Part shown: in pieces, positions 25,271 to 33,951 of the stretch | Numbering within the stretch: the first letter of the stretch is position 1 | Layout of the letters: each line of letters starts with the position of its first letter | NCBI GenBank assembly: GCA_964550025.1 | Contig: CAZJYI010000002.1 | Span: 124,001 to 188,000 of the forward strand | Direction: 5' to 3' | DNA length: 64,000 nt | Source: CAZJYI01 sp964550025 | GTDB taxonomy: Bacteria; Verrucomicrobiota; Kiritimatiellia; UBA8416; CAYOBW01 | The notes under the pieces: model-generated | What the model was told of the DNA's origin: nothing | Seen by the model: the letters and a program-made list of their open reading frames with translations, nothing else | The model's database searches: none | Program-made: the position numbers and the translations under genes

Positions 25271-27862
25271 ATGGGAAAGAAGCTGGTTATTGTCGAGTCG
25301 CCTGCGAAAGCCAAGACCATCAACAGGATGCTCGGAAAGGACTATGTCGTTAAGTCGTCGATGGGACACGTTCGGGACCTGCCCGTGCGCAACCTGGGCG
25401 TGGATATCAAGAACGATTTCAAGCCCAAATACGTCGTGGTCAAGGCGCGGCGCAAAGTGGTTGAAGACCTCAAGAAGGCCGCCAAGGACTGTGACGCAGT
25501 CTATCTGGCTCCCGACCCCGACCGGGAAGGGGAAGCCATTGCCTGGCACCTGCTGCACGTGCTGCGGGCGGCGTCCGACAAGTGCAAATTCTACCGGGTG
25601 CAGTACAATGAGATCACGCCGCGCGCCGTACGCGGGGCATTCGAATGCCCCGGCGAGATCGATCTGCACCGCGTGGATGCACAGCAGGCGCGCCGTGTTC
25701 TGGATCGCATCGTGGGGTACATGGTAAGTCCCGTGCTCTGGCGCGAGGTCAAGCGAGGGCTCAGTGCGGGCCGCGTGCAGTCCGTGGCGTTGCGTCTCGT
25801 CTGCGACAGGGAGAAGGAGATTCGGGAGTTCGTGCCCGAGGAGTACTGGATCATGGGCGCCCTTGTGCGCAAGCTCGTGATCCCGTTGGAGCCTTTCACG
25901 ATCAAACTGGCGCGGATTGGCGACGAAAAGGCCGAGGTCAAGAGCTCCGCGCAGGCCGAGGCGATTCGCGCCGACCTTGAGGGACGGTCCCTGAGGGTTA
26001 GCAAGACGGGGTCGAAAGACGTCAGCAAGCGACCGCCGCCGCCCTACATCACCAGTACGCTCCAGCAGGCGGCGTCCTCAAAGCACGGCTTTTCTCCGAA
26101 GCGCACAATGAGCATCGCGCAGAAACTGTACGAGGGCGTCAACGTCGGCGAGGGCCCCGCGGGATTGATCACCTATATGCGGACCGACTCGGTGAACGTG
26201 TCGCGCGACGCGCTCAATGCCGTGCGCAAGTTCATCGGTACGACATACGGCGACAAGTTCTGCCCCGACAAGCCCAATTTCTTCAAGAGCCGCAAGTCGG
26301 CACAGGAGGCGCACGAAGCGATCCGTCCGACCGATGTGAAACGTACGCCCGAGAGTGTCGCCAAGTTCCTCGACGCCGGCGAGAAGAAGCTCTACGCCCT
26401 GATCTGGAAACGCTTCGTGGCCAGCCAGATGTCCGCCGCGGTCATCGAACAGCGCAGTGCTGAAGTGGAGGCGGTGCCCACACCGGAGCAGACGACGACC
26501 TACACGTTCCGGGCCACGGCATCGGAGGTGAAGTTCCCCGGCTACATGAAGGTGTCCGGAGTGGATATCGGGGGTAAGAAGGGCAGCAACGGCAACGGGG
26601 AAACGGAGGAGATCCTGCCCGCGTTGAACGAAGGCGAGCCGCTGACCTGCGTCGAGTGGTTGTCCGAGCGCAAGGAGACCAAGCCTCCCGCGCGGTATAG
26701 CGAAGCCTCGCTGGTCAGGGCACTGGAAAACAACGGTGTCGGACGCCCGAGCACGTACGCGCAGACCATCACCACGCTCCAGCAGCGCAACTACGTCACG
26801 CGCGTGAAGCGCACACTGGAGCCGACCAAGCTCGGCGAGGAGGTTACGAACCTGCTCGTTGCCAAACTGGGCGAGCTCTTTGACGTCGGATTCACCGCAA
26901 AGATGGAGGACCTTCTTGACGAGGTCGAGAATGGTGACGTGGAATGGACGCACATGCTGGGGGACTTCTATCGCCAGTTCGACGCCTGGATGGAAAACAC
27001 CAAGGCGCCGCCGGCCGACGTGGAAGCCGTGCGCCGCACGCTGGCTGTTCTCGCCGGGGTGAAGGAGTGGGCGCCCGAGGTCAAGCGCGGGCGCCGCAAG
27101 TTCAGCGATTCCCGGTTTGTGGAGTCGATCGGGACGCAGCTCGATGAGGACGAGAAGCCCGTGTCCGTGCGGCAGTTCGAGGCCCTGTTGCGCATCGCGT
27201 GCCGCTACCGCGAACAGGTTCCGGAGGTCGTGAGCCTGGTGGAAGGGCTGGGGTATGCGAGCTTGCTGAAAGACCCGCAGACACAGAAGCCGCTGGAGTC
27301 CACGGAGCTCAAGCTCAGTCTGCTGCGGGAAATTGAGCTCGACGAGAAAACGAGCGCTTTCGTGGAATCCCTGGGTGCGCAGGTGGCCGGCGGGCGTCGT
27401 CTCAGCGACGCCCAGATTGGGGCACTGGACAGTATCGTCGTGTCGCACTCGGGAGCCATCGAGGGCTTCGAAGAGAAGCGCGAGCTCCTGGCGCTCAATG
27501 CGACAGTTCAGGAAGACACCGAAAGCGGCCCTCTACTCGAGGCGATGTCGGCGGTGACAGAATGGAAGCCGCCGGTCAAGAAGGGGCGCCGCGTGTTCGA
27601 CGACAAGGCATTCTACGAGTCGCTCTCCGAGCAGTTCGAGCGACGCAAGTCTCTTTCGCCGCGGCAGCGCGGTGCCCTGAAGCGTCTCTGTGGTCGCTAC
27701 CGCAGCCAGATACCGGACTTCGAGGCCCTGGCGGCCAAGTATGGGCTGCGTACGTCGCAGGGGAAGGGAAGAGGCAAGCGAAAAGCGGGCGCCAAGGGTA
27801 ACGAGGGGAGTGATCAGCCGTCAGTGACCAGTGATCAGTCATCAGTGACCAGTGATCAGTGA
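25271..27862 (+). CDS. topA: DNA topoisomerase I with a non-zinc, repeated C-terminal region
   Basis: 863 residues from the ATG at 25271 behind GGGTAGGGAAGGG. The TOPRIM domain shows KLVIVESPAKAKTI and APDPDREGEAIAWHLL. The catalytic tyrosine is Y302 in ITYMRTDSV, and VGRPSTYAQTI marks the core. The enzyme relaxes negative supercoils by cutting one strand. The C-terminus, from about residue 585, carries none of the usual CxxC zinc fingers. Instead three related ~85-residue blocks follow, with a shared pattern W.P..K.GRR.F.D..F..S and YR.Q.P, the middle copy being the most diverged. The last ~18 residues (SDQ and SVTSDQ units) come from an ATCAGTGATCAG repeat that runs past the stop and look acquired. 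Confidence 0.95.
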   Translation: MGKKLVIVESPAKAKTINRMLGKDYVVKSSMGHVRDLPVRNLGVDIKNDFKPKYVVVKARRKVVEDLKKAAKDCDAVYLAPDPDREGEAIAWHLLHVLRAASDKCKFYRVQYNEITPRAVRGAFECPGEIDLHRVDAQQARRVLDRIVGYMVSPVLWREVKRGLSAGRVQSVALRLVCDREKEIREFVPEEYWIMGALVRKLVIPLEPFTIKLARIGDEKAEVKSSAQAEAIRADLEGRSLRVSKTGSKDVSKRPPPPYITSTLQQAASSKHGFSPKRTMSIAQKLYEGVNVGEGPAGLITYMRTDSVNVSRDALNAVRKFIGTTYGDKFCPDKPNFFKSRKSAQEAHEAIRPTDVKRTPESVAKFLDAGEKKLYALIWKRFVASQMSAAVIEQRSAEVEAVPTPEQTTTYTFRATASEVKFPGYMKVSGVDIGGKKGSNGNGETEEILPALNEGEPLTCVEWLSERKETKPPARYSEASLVRALENNGVGRPSTYAQTITTLQQRNYVTRVKRTLEPTKLGEEVTNLLVAKLGELFDVGFTAKMEDLLDEVENGDVEWTHMLGDFYRQFDAWMENTKAPPADVEAVRRTLAVLAGVKEWAPEVKRGRRKFSDSRFVESIGTQLDEDEKPVSVRQFEALLRIACRYREQVPEVVSLVEGLGYASLLKDPQTQKPLESTELKLSLLREIELDEKTSAFVESLGAQVAGGRRLSDAQIGALDSIVVSHSGAIEGFEEKRELLALNATVQEDTESGPLLEAMSAVTEWKPPVKKGRRVFDDKAFYESLSEQFERRKSLSPRQRGALKRLCGRYRSQIPDFEALAAKYGLRTSQGKGRGKRKAGAKGNEGSDQPSVTSDQSSVTSDQ

Positions 27863-27885
27863 TCAGTGGGCAGGTGGCAGTGACG
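27809..27885. repeat. Degenerate CAGTGATCAGT tandem repeat at the 3' end of topA
   Basis: About eight degenerate copies of a CAGTGATCAGT-like unit span the last codons of topA and the following 20 bases. Related units recur at 29142-29178, 30565-30590 and 35302-35480. The rest of the gap to xerC (27886-28021) has further degenerate GATAACGGGCGATAG-type units and no gene. Confidence 0.7.
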
Positions 27886-28021
27886 GGCATCACGGTTTTC
27901 CGAGGGGAGAGAGAACGGACAACGATAACGGGCGATAGGGGCCGACGATTCGCGAGCTCTCCTCTCCTCGTCTGCTTTCATCGTCGCTATCGTCAGGCCT
28001 TCTACCGAGACGGGGGCAGGG

Positions 28022-28975
28022 ATGCAGGACCGTTGCATTGCGGAGTTCCTTCAGTACCTCGATAACGAGCGCAACGCCTCGCCGCATACCACTGCGAACT
28101 ATCGCATGGATGTGAGGCAGTTTGCGGATTTCACGTGGGGTGTGGATTCGAAGCCGCCGTTTGCCTGGTCCGAAGTGGATCGCTTTGCCGCTCGGCGGTT
28201 TCTGGTGGAGTTGCAGAAATCGGGATGCGAGCCGTCGACGACCGGTCGCAAGCTGTCCAGCTTGAAGTCGTTCTACCGCTTTCTGGAACGGGAGAGCGTT
28301 GTCAGCCAGAGCCCGTTCGCGGGCATCTCGGCCCCGAGGCGGTCGCGCAAACTGCCGGAGATTCTGTCGGTCGGCGAGGTCGAGAAGCTGCTGTCGGCAC
28401 CGGCCCGGGTTGCAGCTCGTTTGCGTCGTGAGGAGGGCACGCTCGACCCCCTGCGTGAATATGCCGTACTGCGCGACACGGCTCTGCTGGAGGTTCTCTA
28501 CAGCACGGGAGGGCGCGTGAGCGAGATTGTCGGGCTGGAGGAAGGACACGTGGACCTGCTATCGGGCATCGTGCGCGTCCGCGGCAAAGGCAAGAAGGAG
28601 CGCTTGTGCCCGCTCGGGCGGCCCGCGTGCAACGCCATCCGGGCCATGCAGGCGACGGAGCACGTATTGCGGTCCGAAAGACGTTCACGCATGGAGTCCC
28701 GCCCCGTATTCCTGAACTTGAAGGGGGGACGCCTGACATCCCGTTCGGTTGAGAGAATGATGAAGAAGTACCTGCTTGAGGCGGGGCTGAACCCCGAGTT
28801 GACGCCGCATACGCTACGGCACTCCTTTGCCACGCACATGCTGGACGCCGGCGCCGACCTGCGCAGCGTGCAGGAACTGCTTGGACATGCCAGTCTCTCC
28901 ACAACGCAGATCTATACTCACATATCGGTGGAACGTTTGAAGAAAGTGTACCAGGAGGCGCACCCGAGAGCGTAG
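28022..28975 (+). CDS. xerC: Tyrosine recombinase XerC/XerD
   Basis: 317 residues, ATG behind GGGGGCAGGG. The N-terminal SAM-like domain (IAEFLQYLDNERNASPHT) and the catalytic domain are complete, with R165 (GGRVSE), a lysine in the GKGKKERL hairpin, H263 and R266 (HTLRHSF), H289 (LGHAS) and nucleophile Y298 (IYTH). Such proteins resolve chromosome dimers at dif. The context of topA, dprA and waaA and the intact active site mark it as the chromosomal recombinase, unlike the broken relic at 22088. XerC and XerD cannot be told apart safely by eye. Confidence 0.92.
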   Translation: MQDRCIAEFLQYLDNERNASPHTTANYRMDVRQFADFTWGVDSKPPFAWSEVDRFAARRFLVELQKSGCEPSTTGRKLSSLKSFYRFLERESVVSQSPFAGISAPRRSRKLPEILSVGEVEKLLSAPARVAARLRREEGTLDPLREYAVLRDTALLEVLYSTGGRVSEIVGLEEGHVDLLSGIVRVRGKGKKERLCPLGRPACNAIRAMQATEHVLRSERRSRMESRPVFLNLKGGRLTSRSVERMMKKYLLEAGLNPELTPHTLRHSFATHMLDAGADLRSVQELLGHASLSTTQIYTHISVERLKKVYQEAHPRA

Positions 28976-28983
28976 GGGGAGGT

Positions 28984-29100
28984 GCAATGTCCAATATCCA
29001 ACAAGGAACTCCCAATGACCAGGGGAAGGCGGCGGCCCCGGCATTCTCTGGCTCCCCTTACTTGGACCTTGGATATTGGGATTGGATATTGGATATTCCG
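28984..29100. repeat. Inverted repeat of degenerate CCAATATCC units between xerC and waaA
   Basis: The left arm (about 28986-29027) has CCAATATCCAACAAGG and CCCAATGACC units. The right arm (about 29056-29100) has the complementary GGATATTGGGATTGG units. The arms pair imperfectly over about 42 bases around a GC-rich centre. Confidence 0.65.
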
Positions 29101-29141
29101 TTTTTGCGGAAACCATGGCTGCGCTGCATGTCTGGACAAGC

Positions 29142-29178
29142 AACTGATAACCGATCACTGATAACCGATCACTGACTA
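29142..29178. repeat. Tandem ACTGATAACCGATC units directly before waaA
   Basis: Two and a half copies of a GATAACCGATCACT-like unit end ten bases before the waaA start codon, leaving no room for a normal ribosome binding site. Same family as the repeat at the end of topA, in the opposite orientation. Confidence 0.6.
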
Positions 29179-29187
29179 CTGTCTGCA

Positions 29188-30498
29188 ATGCGCTGGTTCA
29201 TATACAACATCCTGTTCGCCATCGGCTTCACGCTGATGCTGCCGAAGTTCCTGTGCCGGATGTGGCGGCGGGGCGGGTACAGGCAGGGTTTCATGCAGCG
29301 GCTAGGGTGGTATCCGCGTGCCACGGTCGAGCAGATCCGCTCGCGCGACCGCGTCTGGGTGCACGCCGTCAGCGTGGGCGAGGTCTACGTCGCGCTGCGG
29401 TTCATCCGCGCGATGCGGGAAACCCGGCCCGAGCTGGCCTTTGTGCTTACCACCAATACGTCCACGGGGCACCGCGTGGCTCGCAACGCTCTTCACGCCG
29501 ATGACGTGCTGCTTTACAACCCGGCGGACTTTCCCTTTGTCATACGCCGCATTCTCAAGGTGCTTCGGCCCATGGCCCTGGTTTTGACGGAGTCAGAGAT
29601 CTGGCCGAACATGATTCGGCTCACGAAGTCCAACGGTGTTCCGGTGTTCATCGTCAACGGCAGGATATCAGAGTCGTCCTGGCGCGGGTACCGCGCGCTA
29701 CGCCTCTTCTTTCGCCCTGTGATCAACTGTGTTGACATGATTCTGCTCCAGGGCGAACTGGACCGCGAACGCCTGGTTTCGGTGGGGGCTGACGACCAGC
29801 GGTTGCGGGTAGTGGGAACCGTCAAGTACGACGTTGCCGAGGCGGACAGTTCGGGCGAAGAGCGCGCCCGGCAGGTGCTGCGCTGCTGCGGGTTCGGTGA
29901 CGACGACCCGGTCATCGTAGGCGGTTCCACCTGGCCCGGCGAGGAGGGAGCGCTGCTCGCCGCGCTGAAGACGCTGCGCGTCGATCATCCCAACGCCAAG
30001 CTCGTCCTCGTTCCGCGGCACGCGGAGCGCAGGGACGAAGTGCTGGCGGAATTGCGGACATCCGGCTTCCGGTTCGTGCAGTGGACCGAACTCGACCGGA
30101 ACACGGAGCCACGCGAGCCCGTCGACGTTCTCCTGGTAGATACCACGGGCGTATTGACGCACTACTACGCGCTTGCGACCGTGATTTTCGTAGGCAAGAG
30201 CCTGACTAACCACGGCGGGCAGAACGTCATCGAGCCGGCGCTTTTTGGAAAGCCGATTGTGGTGGGACCCAACATGGAGAACTTCCCTGTCGTGGCACAG
30301 GACTTCCTGCATGCGGACGCACTGATCCAGGTCGACAATGCCGCGGAACTGACTGGGACGGTTGGGGAGCTCCTGGCCGATACGGAGAGGCGGGAAGCCA
30401 TGGGGCGCAGGGCAGCGGAACTCGTGGATGCCAAACGCGGTGTGATCCGCGAAAGCGTGCGTTTTGTGCTCGACCGGATCGACTGCATCTCAGACTGA
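29188..30498 (+). CDS. waaA: 3-deoxy-D-manno-octulosonic acid (Kdo) transferase
   Basis: 436 residues. An N-terminal membrane anchor (FIYNILFAIGFTLMLPKFL) is followed by WVHAVSVGEVYVALRFI, TTNTSTGHRVAR, VLTESEIWPNMIR, NGRISESSWRGY, a KYDVAE region and NHGGQNVIEPALFGKPIVVGP, all typical of the WaaA/KdtA glycosyltransferase (GT30). It adds Kdo to lipid A precursors at the inner membrane, which indicates a Gram-negative envelope with LPS. Translation may be affected by the repeat just upstream, since no clear ribosome binding site is seen. Confidence 0.93.
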   Translation: MRWFIYNILFAIGFTLMLPKFLCRMWRRGGYRQGFMQRLGWYPRATVEQIRSRDRVWVHAVSVGEVYVALRFIRAMRETRPELAFVLTTNTSTGHRVARNALHADDVLLYNPADFPFVIRRILKVLRPMALVLTESEIWPNMIRLTKSNGVPVFIVNGRISESSWRGYRALRLFFRPVINCVDMILLQGELDRERLVSVGADDQRLRVVGTVKYDVAEADSSGEERARQVLRCCGFGDDDPVIVGGSTWPGEEGALLAALKTLRVDHPNAKLVLVPRHAERRDEVLAELRTSGFRFVQWTELDRNTEPREPVDVLLVDTTGVLTHYYALATVIFVGKSLTNHGGQNVIEPALFGKPIVVGPNMENFPVVAQDFLHADALIQVDNAAELTGTVGELLADTERREAMGRRAAELVDAKRGVIRESVRFVLDRIDCISD

Positions 30499-30561
30499 CT
30501 CGGAGCTCACCTGGACGCCTTTCACTGCGCCTCAACCGCCGCGTTCAAGAAGTCCCGCCGG

Positions 30562-30948
30562 CTATGGTGACTGGTCAGTGGCAGGACAACGCGGCGGGAC
30601 ACCCCCGCAGCGCCTGATTGCCGCCAGGATCAGAAGATACTGCGTGGCAAAGAGGGCCGCCGTGGCGGCGGCGCCCTTGTACATGCCGCCGGCTCCCATG
30701 GCGTCCAGCAGCGGGTGCAGCAGAAAGACGTTTGCCCACCACGCACGGCAGAGCGCGTCCGGCAGACCACATCGCAGCAGGATGTTGGGGATGACTGCAT
30801 ACAGGCCGAGGCCGTAGGACCACAGCAGCCAGCGCCGGATGGCTGCGGCCATCGGGCGCCGTGCCCGCCATTGGCGCCACAGGCGGGGCGCGGCCACGGC
30901 CGTTCCGGCGGCCATCCCAACGGCAAAATGGGCTATCGAGGCGGTCAC
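30562..30948 (-). CDS. Small integral membrane protein, last gene of the operon
   Basis: 128 residues from a GTG at 30948 that overlaps the previous stop (GTGA). IAHFAVGMAAGTAVAAP and two further hydrophobic stretches (LLWSYGLGLYAVIPNILL; AATAALFATQYLLILAAI) suggest three membrane helices. The HF...G start recalls the H-x-G openings of small membrane-bound hydrolase-like proteins of the YdjM type, but the evidence is thin. The last residues (ATDQSP) derive from the CAGTGATCAGT-type repeat. It is paired with the preceding gene. Confidence 0.7.
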   Translation of the reverse strand: MTASIAHFAVGMAAGTAVAAPRLWRQWRARRPMAAAIRRWLLWSYGLGLYAVIPNILLRCGLPDALCRAWWANVFLLHPLLDAMGAGGMYKGAAATAALFATQYLLILAAIRRCGGVPPRCPATDQSP

Positions 30949-31292
30949 GGCTGCTCCCCCTCCCGCAGCTTGAGCTCGCGCCAGCCCATCGCCAGTAGCG
31001 TACTCGTCATGAACAGCACCAACGGCACATGCCACGCGGCGTGGCGTTCCACGAGATCGATCGAGTAGTGCCAGAAGAAAATGTCGCATCGCGGATCGAT
31101 GGACAGGCGGTGGTAGAGGTCGCTCCACCCTACGACGCGGGGCAGGTCAGGCACGACAGCCCAAAGAGCGCCGAACGCCATGAGCATCGGCAGAATCAGC
31201 AGGAAACGAGGGGACGCGCGCCCGCGGCGAGAGGCGTACACGACCAGCCCTCCCACAAACGCAAACGATGCTCCAAGCGCGAGTTGATGCAC
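30945..31292 (-). CDS. Small integral membrane protein
   Basis: 115 residues from a GTG at 31292, one base after the O-antigen ligase-like gene. About four hydrophobic segments are seen (LGASFAFVGGLVVYAS; FLLILPMLMAFGALWAVVP; LVLFMTSTLLAMGW among them). Between them lies DLPRVVGWSDLYHRLSIDP and CDIFFWHYSIDLVE, whose Asp and His residues could bind a metal. I recall related uncharacterised pairs in other PVC genomes. Function unknown; the tight coupling suggests both small proteins form one complex. Confidence 0.7.
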   Translation of the reverse strand: MHQLALGASFAFVGGLVVYASRRGRASPRFLLILPMLMAFGALWAVVPDLPRVVGWSDLYHRLSIDPRCDIFFWHYSIDLVERHAAWHVPLVLFMTSTLLAMGWRELKLREGEQP

Positions 31293-31293
31293 G

Positions 31294-33135
31294 TCACTCC
31301 TCCGGCACCTCGGGCACCTGCACCCACTCCCTCAGCGCGCGAACGCGGGCGAAGGCGGCACGGGCGCCGGCACGGTTGCCCATGCTGAGCCGCAGCTTTC
31401 CGAGCTGCATCCAGATCAGGTAGTTGTTCGGGTCGCATTCAGCCGCGCGTGCAATGCATGCTTCACCGAATTCCACGCACTCGGGTCTGCCCATCAGGCA
31501 TGCCTGCCGGCCGAAATGATACCACGCCTGCCACGCGGTGGGTGACCAGGTCAACATGCGTCCCAGTTCGCGCGGCGACGCCCTCTCCATCCGGGAGCGG
31601 GAGTCCGCGCTGTAGAGCCCGACGCCCGCGTCGACCAGCAGCAGTACGCCGACGATGACGGGTAGCGCGACGGCCAGCCCGGGAAGGAGGCGGGGGAGGG
31701 CGGCGGGGCCACCACGGGGCTTGCGCGGTATGGCCAGGCCGAGTAGGACGGCCGCCCCGACGGCATATAGGGGTATGTGCAAAGGAAAGTCCAAGCCCGC
31801 GTGAACAGCGATGACGGCAACGCAACCCGCCGTACCCGGTTCGAGGACGCCGGCGGGCGTGCGCCCCGCGTTCAGCAGGCGGGCAACGGCCAGGATAAGC
31901 CCGAGCGCCAGGGTCATGCCCACGAGACCGGTTTCCGTTGCGAGCTGCACGTATTCGTTTTCCGGGTGGGTCATGAACTCGCGTGCCGACGTGCGACGGT
32001 GTTGCGGGTACACGAAGCGGAAGGCATTTGGGCCGGCACCGATAAGCGGATAGGTCGCACAGATGTATACGGAATCGCGCCAGGCATTGAGGCGCGTCTG
32101 ACCGCTTTGAGTATGAACGGGGTCCTTGAGTGTGTTCAGACGCGAACGAATGTCCTCCGTTCGGGGCAGCTTGTGCAGCGCCAGGGCGGACAGCAGCGTG
32201 ATGGCGACGAGAGTCATGAACACGTGTGTCTTGCGGTGGCGCAGGAGGAGGGCCGCCGTGGTCAGAACGCCGGCGGCACAGGCAAGGGTGGCGCCGCGAG
32301 ACAGGGACAGGAGAACGGTGAGCACCATCAGGGCGGCGGCGACGGCGGTCAGCCCCCCCTTCAGTGGGTGTTTTGACGAGAAGGCGGTTACCGCGAGGGC
32401 CATGGCCGGCGGAACGAGCATGGCAAGAAAACCGGCGAAGTGATTACGGTTGACGAATCCCCCCAGGGGGCCGGGAAGATGATCCCCCGCCTGGAACAAC
32501 CACCATAGCGTGCTGCCCTGCGGCTTGATGGAGAGCGACACCAGTCCTGCAACGGCCATGGCGGCGCCGAGGGCAATGAAGGCATCCCTGCAGAGCATGC
32601 GGTCCCGCCGGTCGAGACCCGCGGCGAGCGAAGCGCTGCTGAAAACGGCAATCGCCAGGAGAGTCAGCCTGAGCGTGCCCGCGCGGTTTCGCGTGAGCGA
32701 GAAGAACGTTCCGCCGGGAGCGTCGAGTCCGAGTTTGCGCGCCTGCCGGAGAGCATCGGCCACCGCCTCGTTCTGGGCCGCGCGGGGCTGCCCCGCCAGC
32801 TTCGAGAGCATCAGCGGAACGGGCAGTGCGGACAGCAGGAGGAATAGCAGCAGAAGCCCGAAGGCCAGGGGAACAGAGTGGGTGACGCCCCCCGCGAAAG
32901 CCCGGCAGCGGCGCAGAGCGATTTTCGCGTCGATAGAGAGGCGGCCCGTGAACGCAGTTCTCCGGCGGCGCGACACTACTCGCACGCTGCCCGGTTGTTC
33001 GCGGAAGACCGAAAGCGCCCAGGTAGCGGCAAGGACAAGGGTGACGCCCGCCGAAGAGTAGCGAAGCACGCCGGCGCCGAAAACGGCCAGCAGTGCGACG
33101 CTCAGCAGCACAACGAGCAAGGTGACGTGCTTCAC
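31294..33135 (-). CDS. O-antigen ligase/polymerase family membrane protein with C-terminal TPR-like region
   Basis: 613 residues from a GTG at 33135 that overlaps the exonuclease stop (GTGA). Ten or more hydrophobic helices and the periplasmic loop GGFVNRNHFAGFLAML...LSRGATLACAAG and HPENEYVQLATETGLVG, with the typical RNHFA and HPHNEYLQ-like signatures, mark the Wzy/WaaL family. These proteins join or polymerise O-antigen or other glycans on a lipid carrier. The last ~90 residues (WQAWYHFGRQACLMG...ACIARAAECDPNNYLIWMQLGKLRLSMG) look like tetratricopeptide repeats. Whether it is a ligase or a polymerase cannot be told by eye. Confidence 0.85.
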   Translation of the reverse strand: MKHVTLLVVLLSVALLAVFGAGVLRYSSAGVTLVLAATWALSVFREQPGSVRVVSRRRRTAFTGRLSIDAKIALRRCRAFAGGVTHSVPLAFGLLLLFLLLSALPVPLMLSKLAGQPRAAQNEAVADALRQARKLGLDAPGGTFFSLTRNRAGTLRLTLLAIAVFSSASLAAGLDRRDRMLCRDAFIALGAAMAVAGLVSLSIKPQGSTLWWLFQAGDHLPGPLGGFVNRNHFAGFLAMLVPPAMALAVTAFSSKHPLKGGLTAVAAALMVLTVLLSLSRGATLACAAGVLTTAALLLRHRKTHVFMTLVAITLLSALALHKLPRTEDIRSRLNTLKDPVHTQSGQTRLNAWRDSVYICATYPLIGAGPNAFRFVYPQHRRTSAREFMTHPENEYVQLATETGLVGMTLALGLILAVARLLNAGRTPAGVLEPGTAGCVAVIAVHAGLDFPLHIPLYAVGAAVLLGLAIPRKPRGGPAALPRLLPGLAVALPVIVGVLLLVDAGVGLYSADSRSRMERASPRELGRMLTWSPTAWQAWYHFGRQACLMGRPECVEFGEACIARAAECDPNNYLIWMQLGKLRLSMGNRAGARAAFARVRALREWVQVPEVPEE

Positions 33136-33944
33136 GACCCGGAATTCCGGTTGTCCTTTTGGGGCGGCGTGGGCCAGGTTCCGTCGATGGCGTTGTTGAT
33201 GATCTCCTTGACGTCGCGGGGAAAATCGCTGCGCAGGATCCACTTCACGAAGCTGGTTTCGTTCTCGATTATGTAACGCAGCGAGGTTCCCTTGCGCTTG
33301 CCGAAATTGAGAACGACCTCGTTGTTGGCCCATCTCAACCGGCCGGTGGCATCGACCCAGTTCTTGTCGCGTTGGTTGCAGTACTCGTGCAGTTGGGACA
33401 TGTCGCGCGGCAGGTCGGGGTAATGCTCGAACTGCCCTTCCAGGACCCGGATGGTCGCCAGTACGTCGGCCTCGGCGCCGTGAGCGCCAAGGTGCATTTC
33501 CCCGCAGTAGAAGGAGAGTGCGGCGGTCAGGTTGCGGGGCTCGCGCTGATGGAAAATGCGCTGTGCGTCGATCAGGCGGCGATTCTCGGTGCCGAACTCG
33601 ATGCCGGCACGGTGAAACTCCTCCGTCAGCATCGGTATGTCAAACCGGATCGAGTTGAAACCCGCAAGATCACAGCCTTCCAACACGTCGTACACTTCCC
33701 GTGCCACCTGGGTGAACGTCGGGCAGTCCGCGACGTCTTCGTCGTGGATACCGTGGATCTCGGTCGACTCGGGCGGGATCGGCATCTCCGGATGGACCAG
33801 GAAGCGGTGCGTTGTGCGCGTTCCGTCGGGCATCAGCTTAATGATCACCAGGTCGATGATCCGGTCGGCCCGCGGTGTAATGCCGGTTGCCTCGATGTCG
33901 AAGACGGCCAACGGACGGTCGAGTTGCCATTTGAACGTGCTCAT
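33132..33944 (-). CDS. DnaQ-like 3'-5' exonuclease (DEDDh) with a DUF3820-like C-terminus
   Basis: 270 residues from the ATG at 33944; longer open codons upstream belong to another frame of the phosphatase gene. The exonuclease motifs are FDIEATG (ExoI), a NSIRFDIPML region (ExoII) and HGAEADVLAT (ExoIII, DEDDh type). Residues about 215-265 (LNFGKRKGTSLRYIIENETSFVKWIL) resemble the small DUF3820-type module that follows such nucleases in other bacteria. Probable role: trimming of DNA or RNA ends in repair. It sits seven bases after the phosphatase gene in a membrane/envelope operon, which is an odd setting. Confidence 0.88.
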   Translation of the reverse strand: MSTFKWQLDRPLAVFDIEATGITPRADRIIDLVIIKLMPDGTRTTHRFLVHPEMPIPPESTEIHGIHDEDVADCPTFTQVAREVYDVLEGCDLAGFNSIRFDIPMLTEEFHRAGIEFGTENRRLIDAQRIFHQREPRNLTAALSFYCGEMHLGAHGAEADVLATIRVLEGQFEHYPDLPRDMSQLHEYCNQRDKNWVDATGRLRWANNEVVLNFGKRKGTSLRYIIENETSFVKWILRSDFPRDVKEIINNAIDGTWPTPPQKDNRNSGS

Positions 33945-33951
33945 ACCATGT

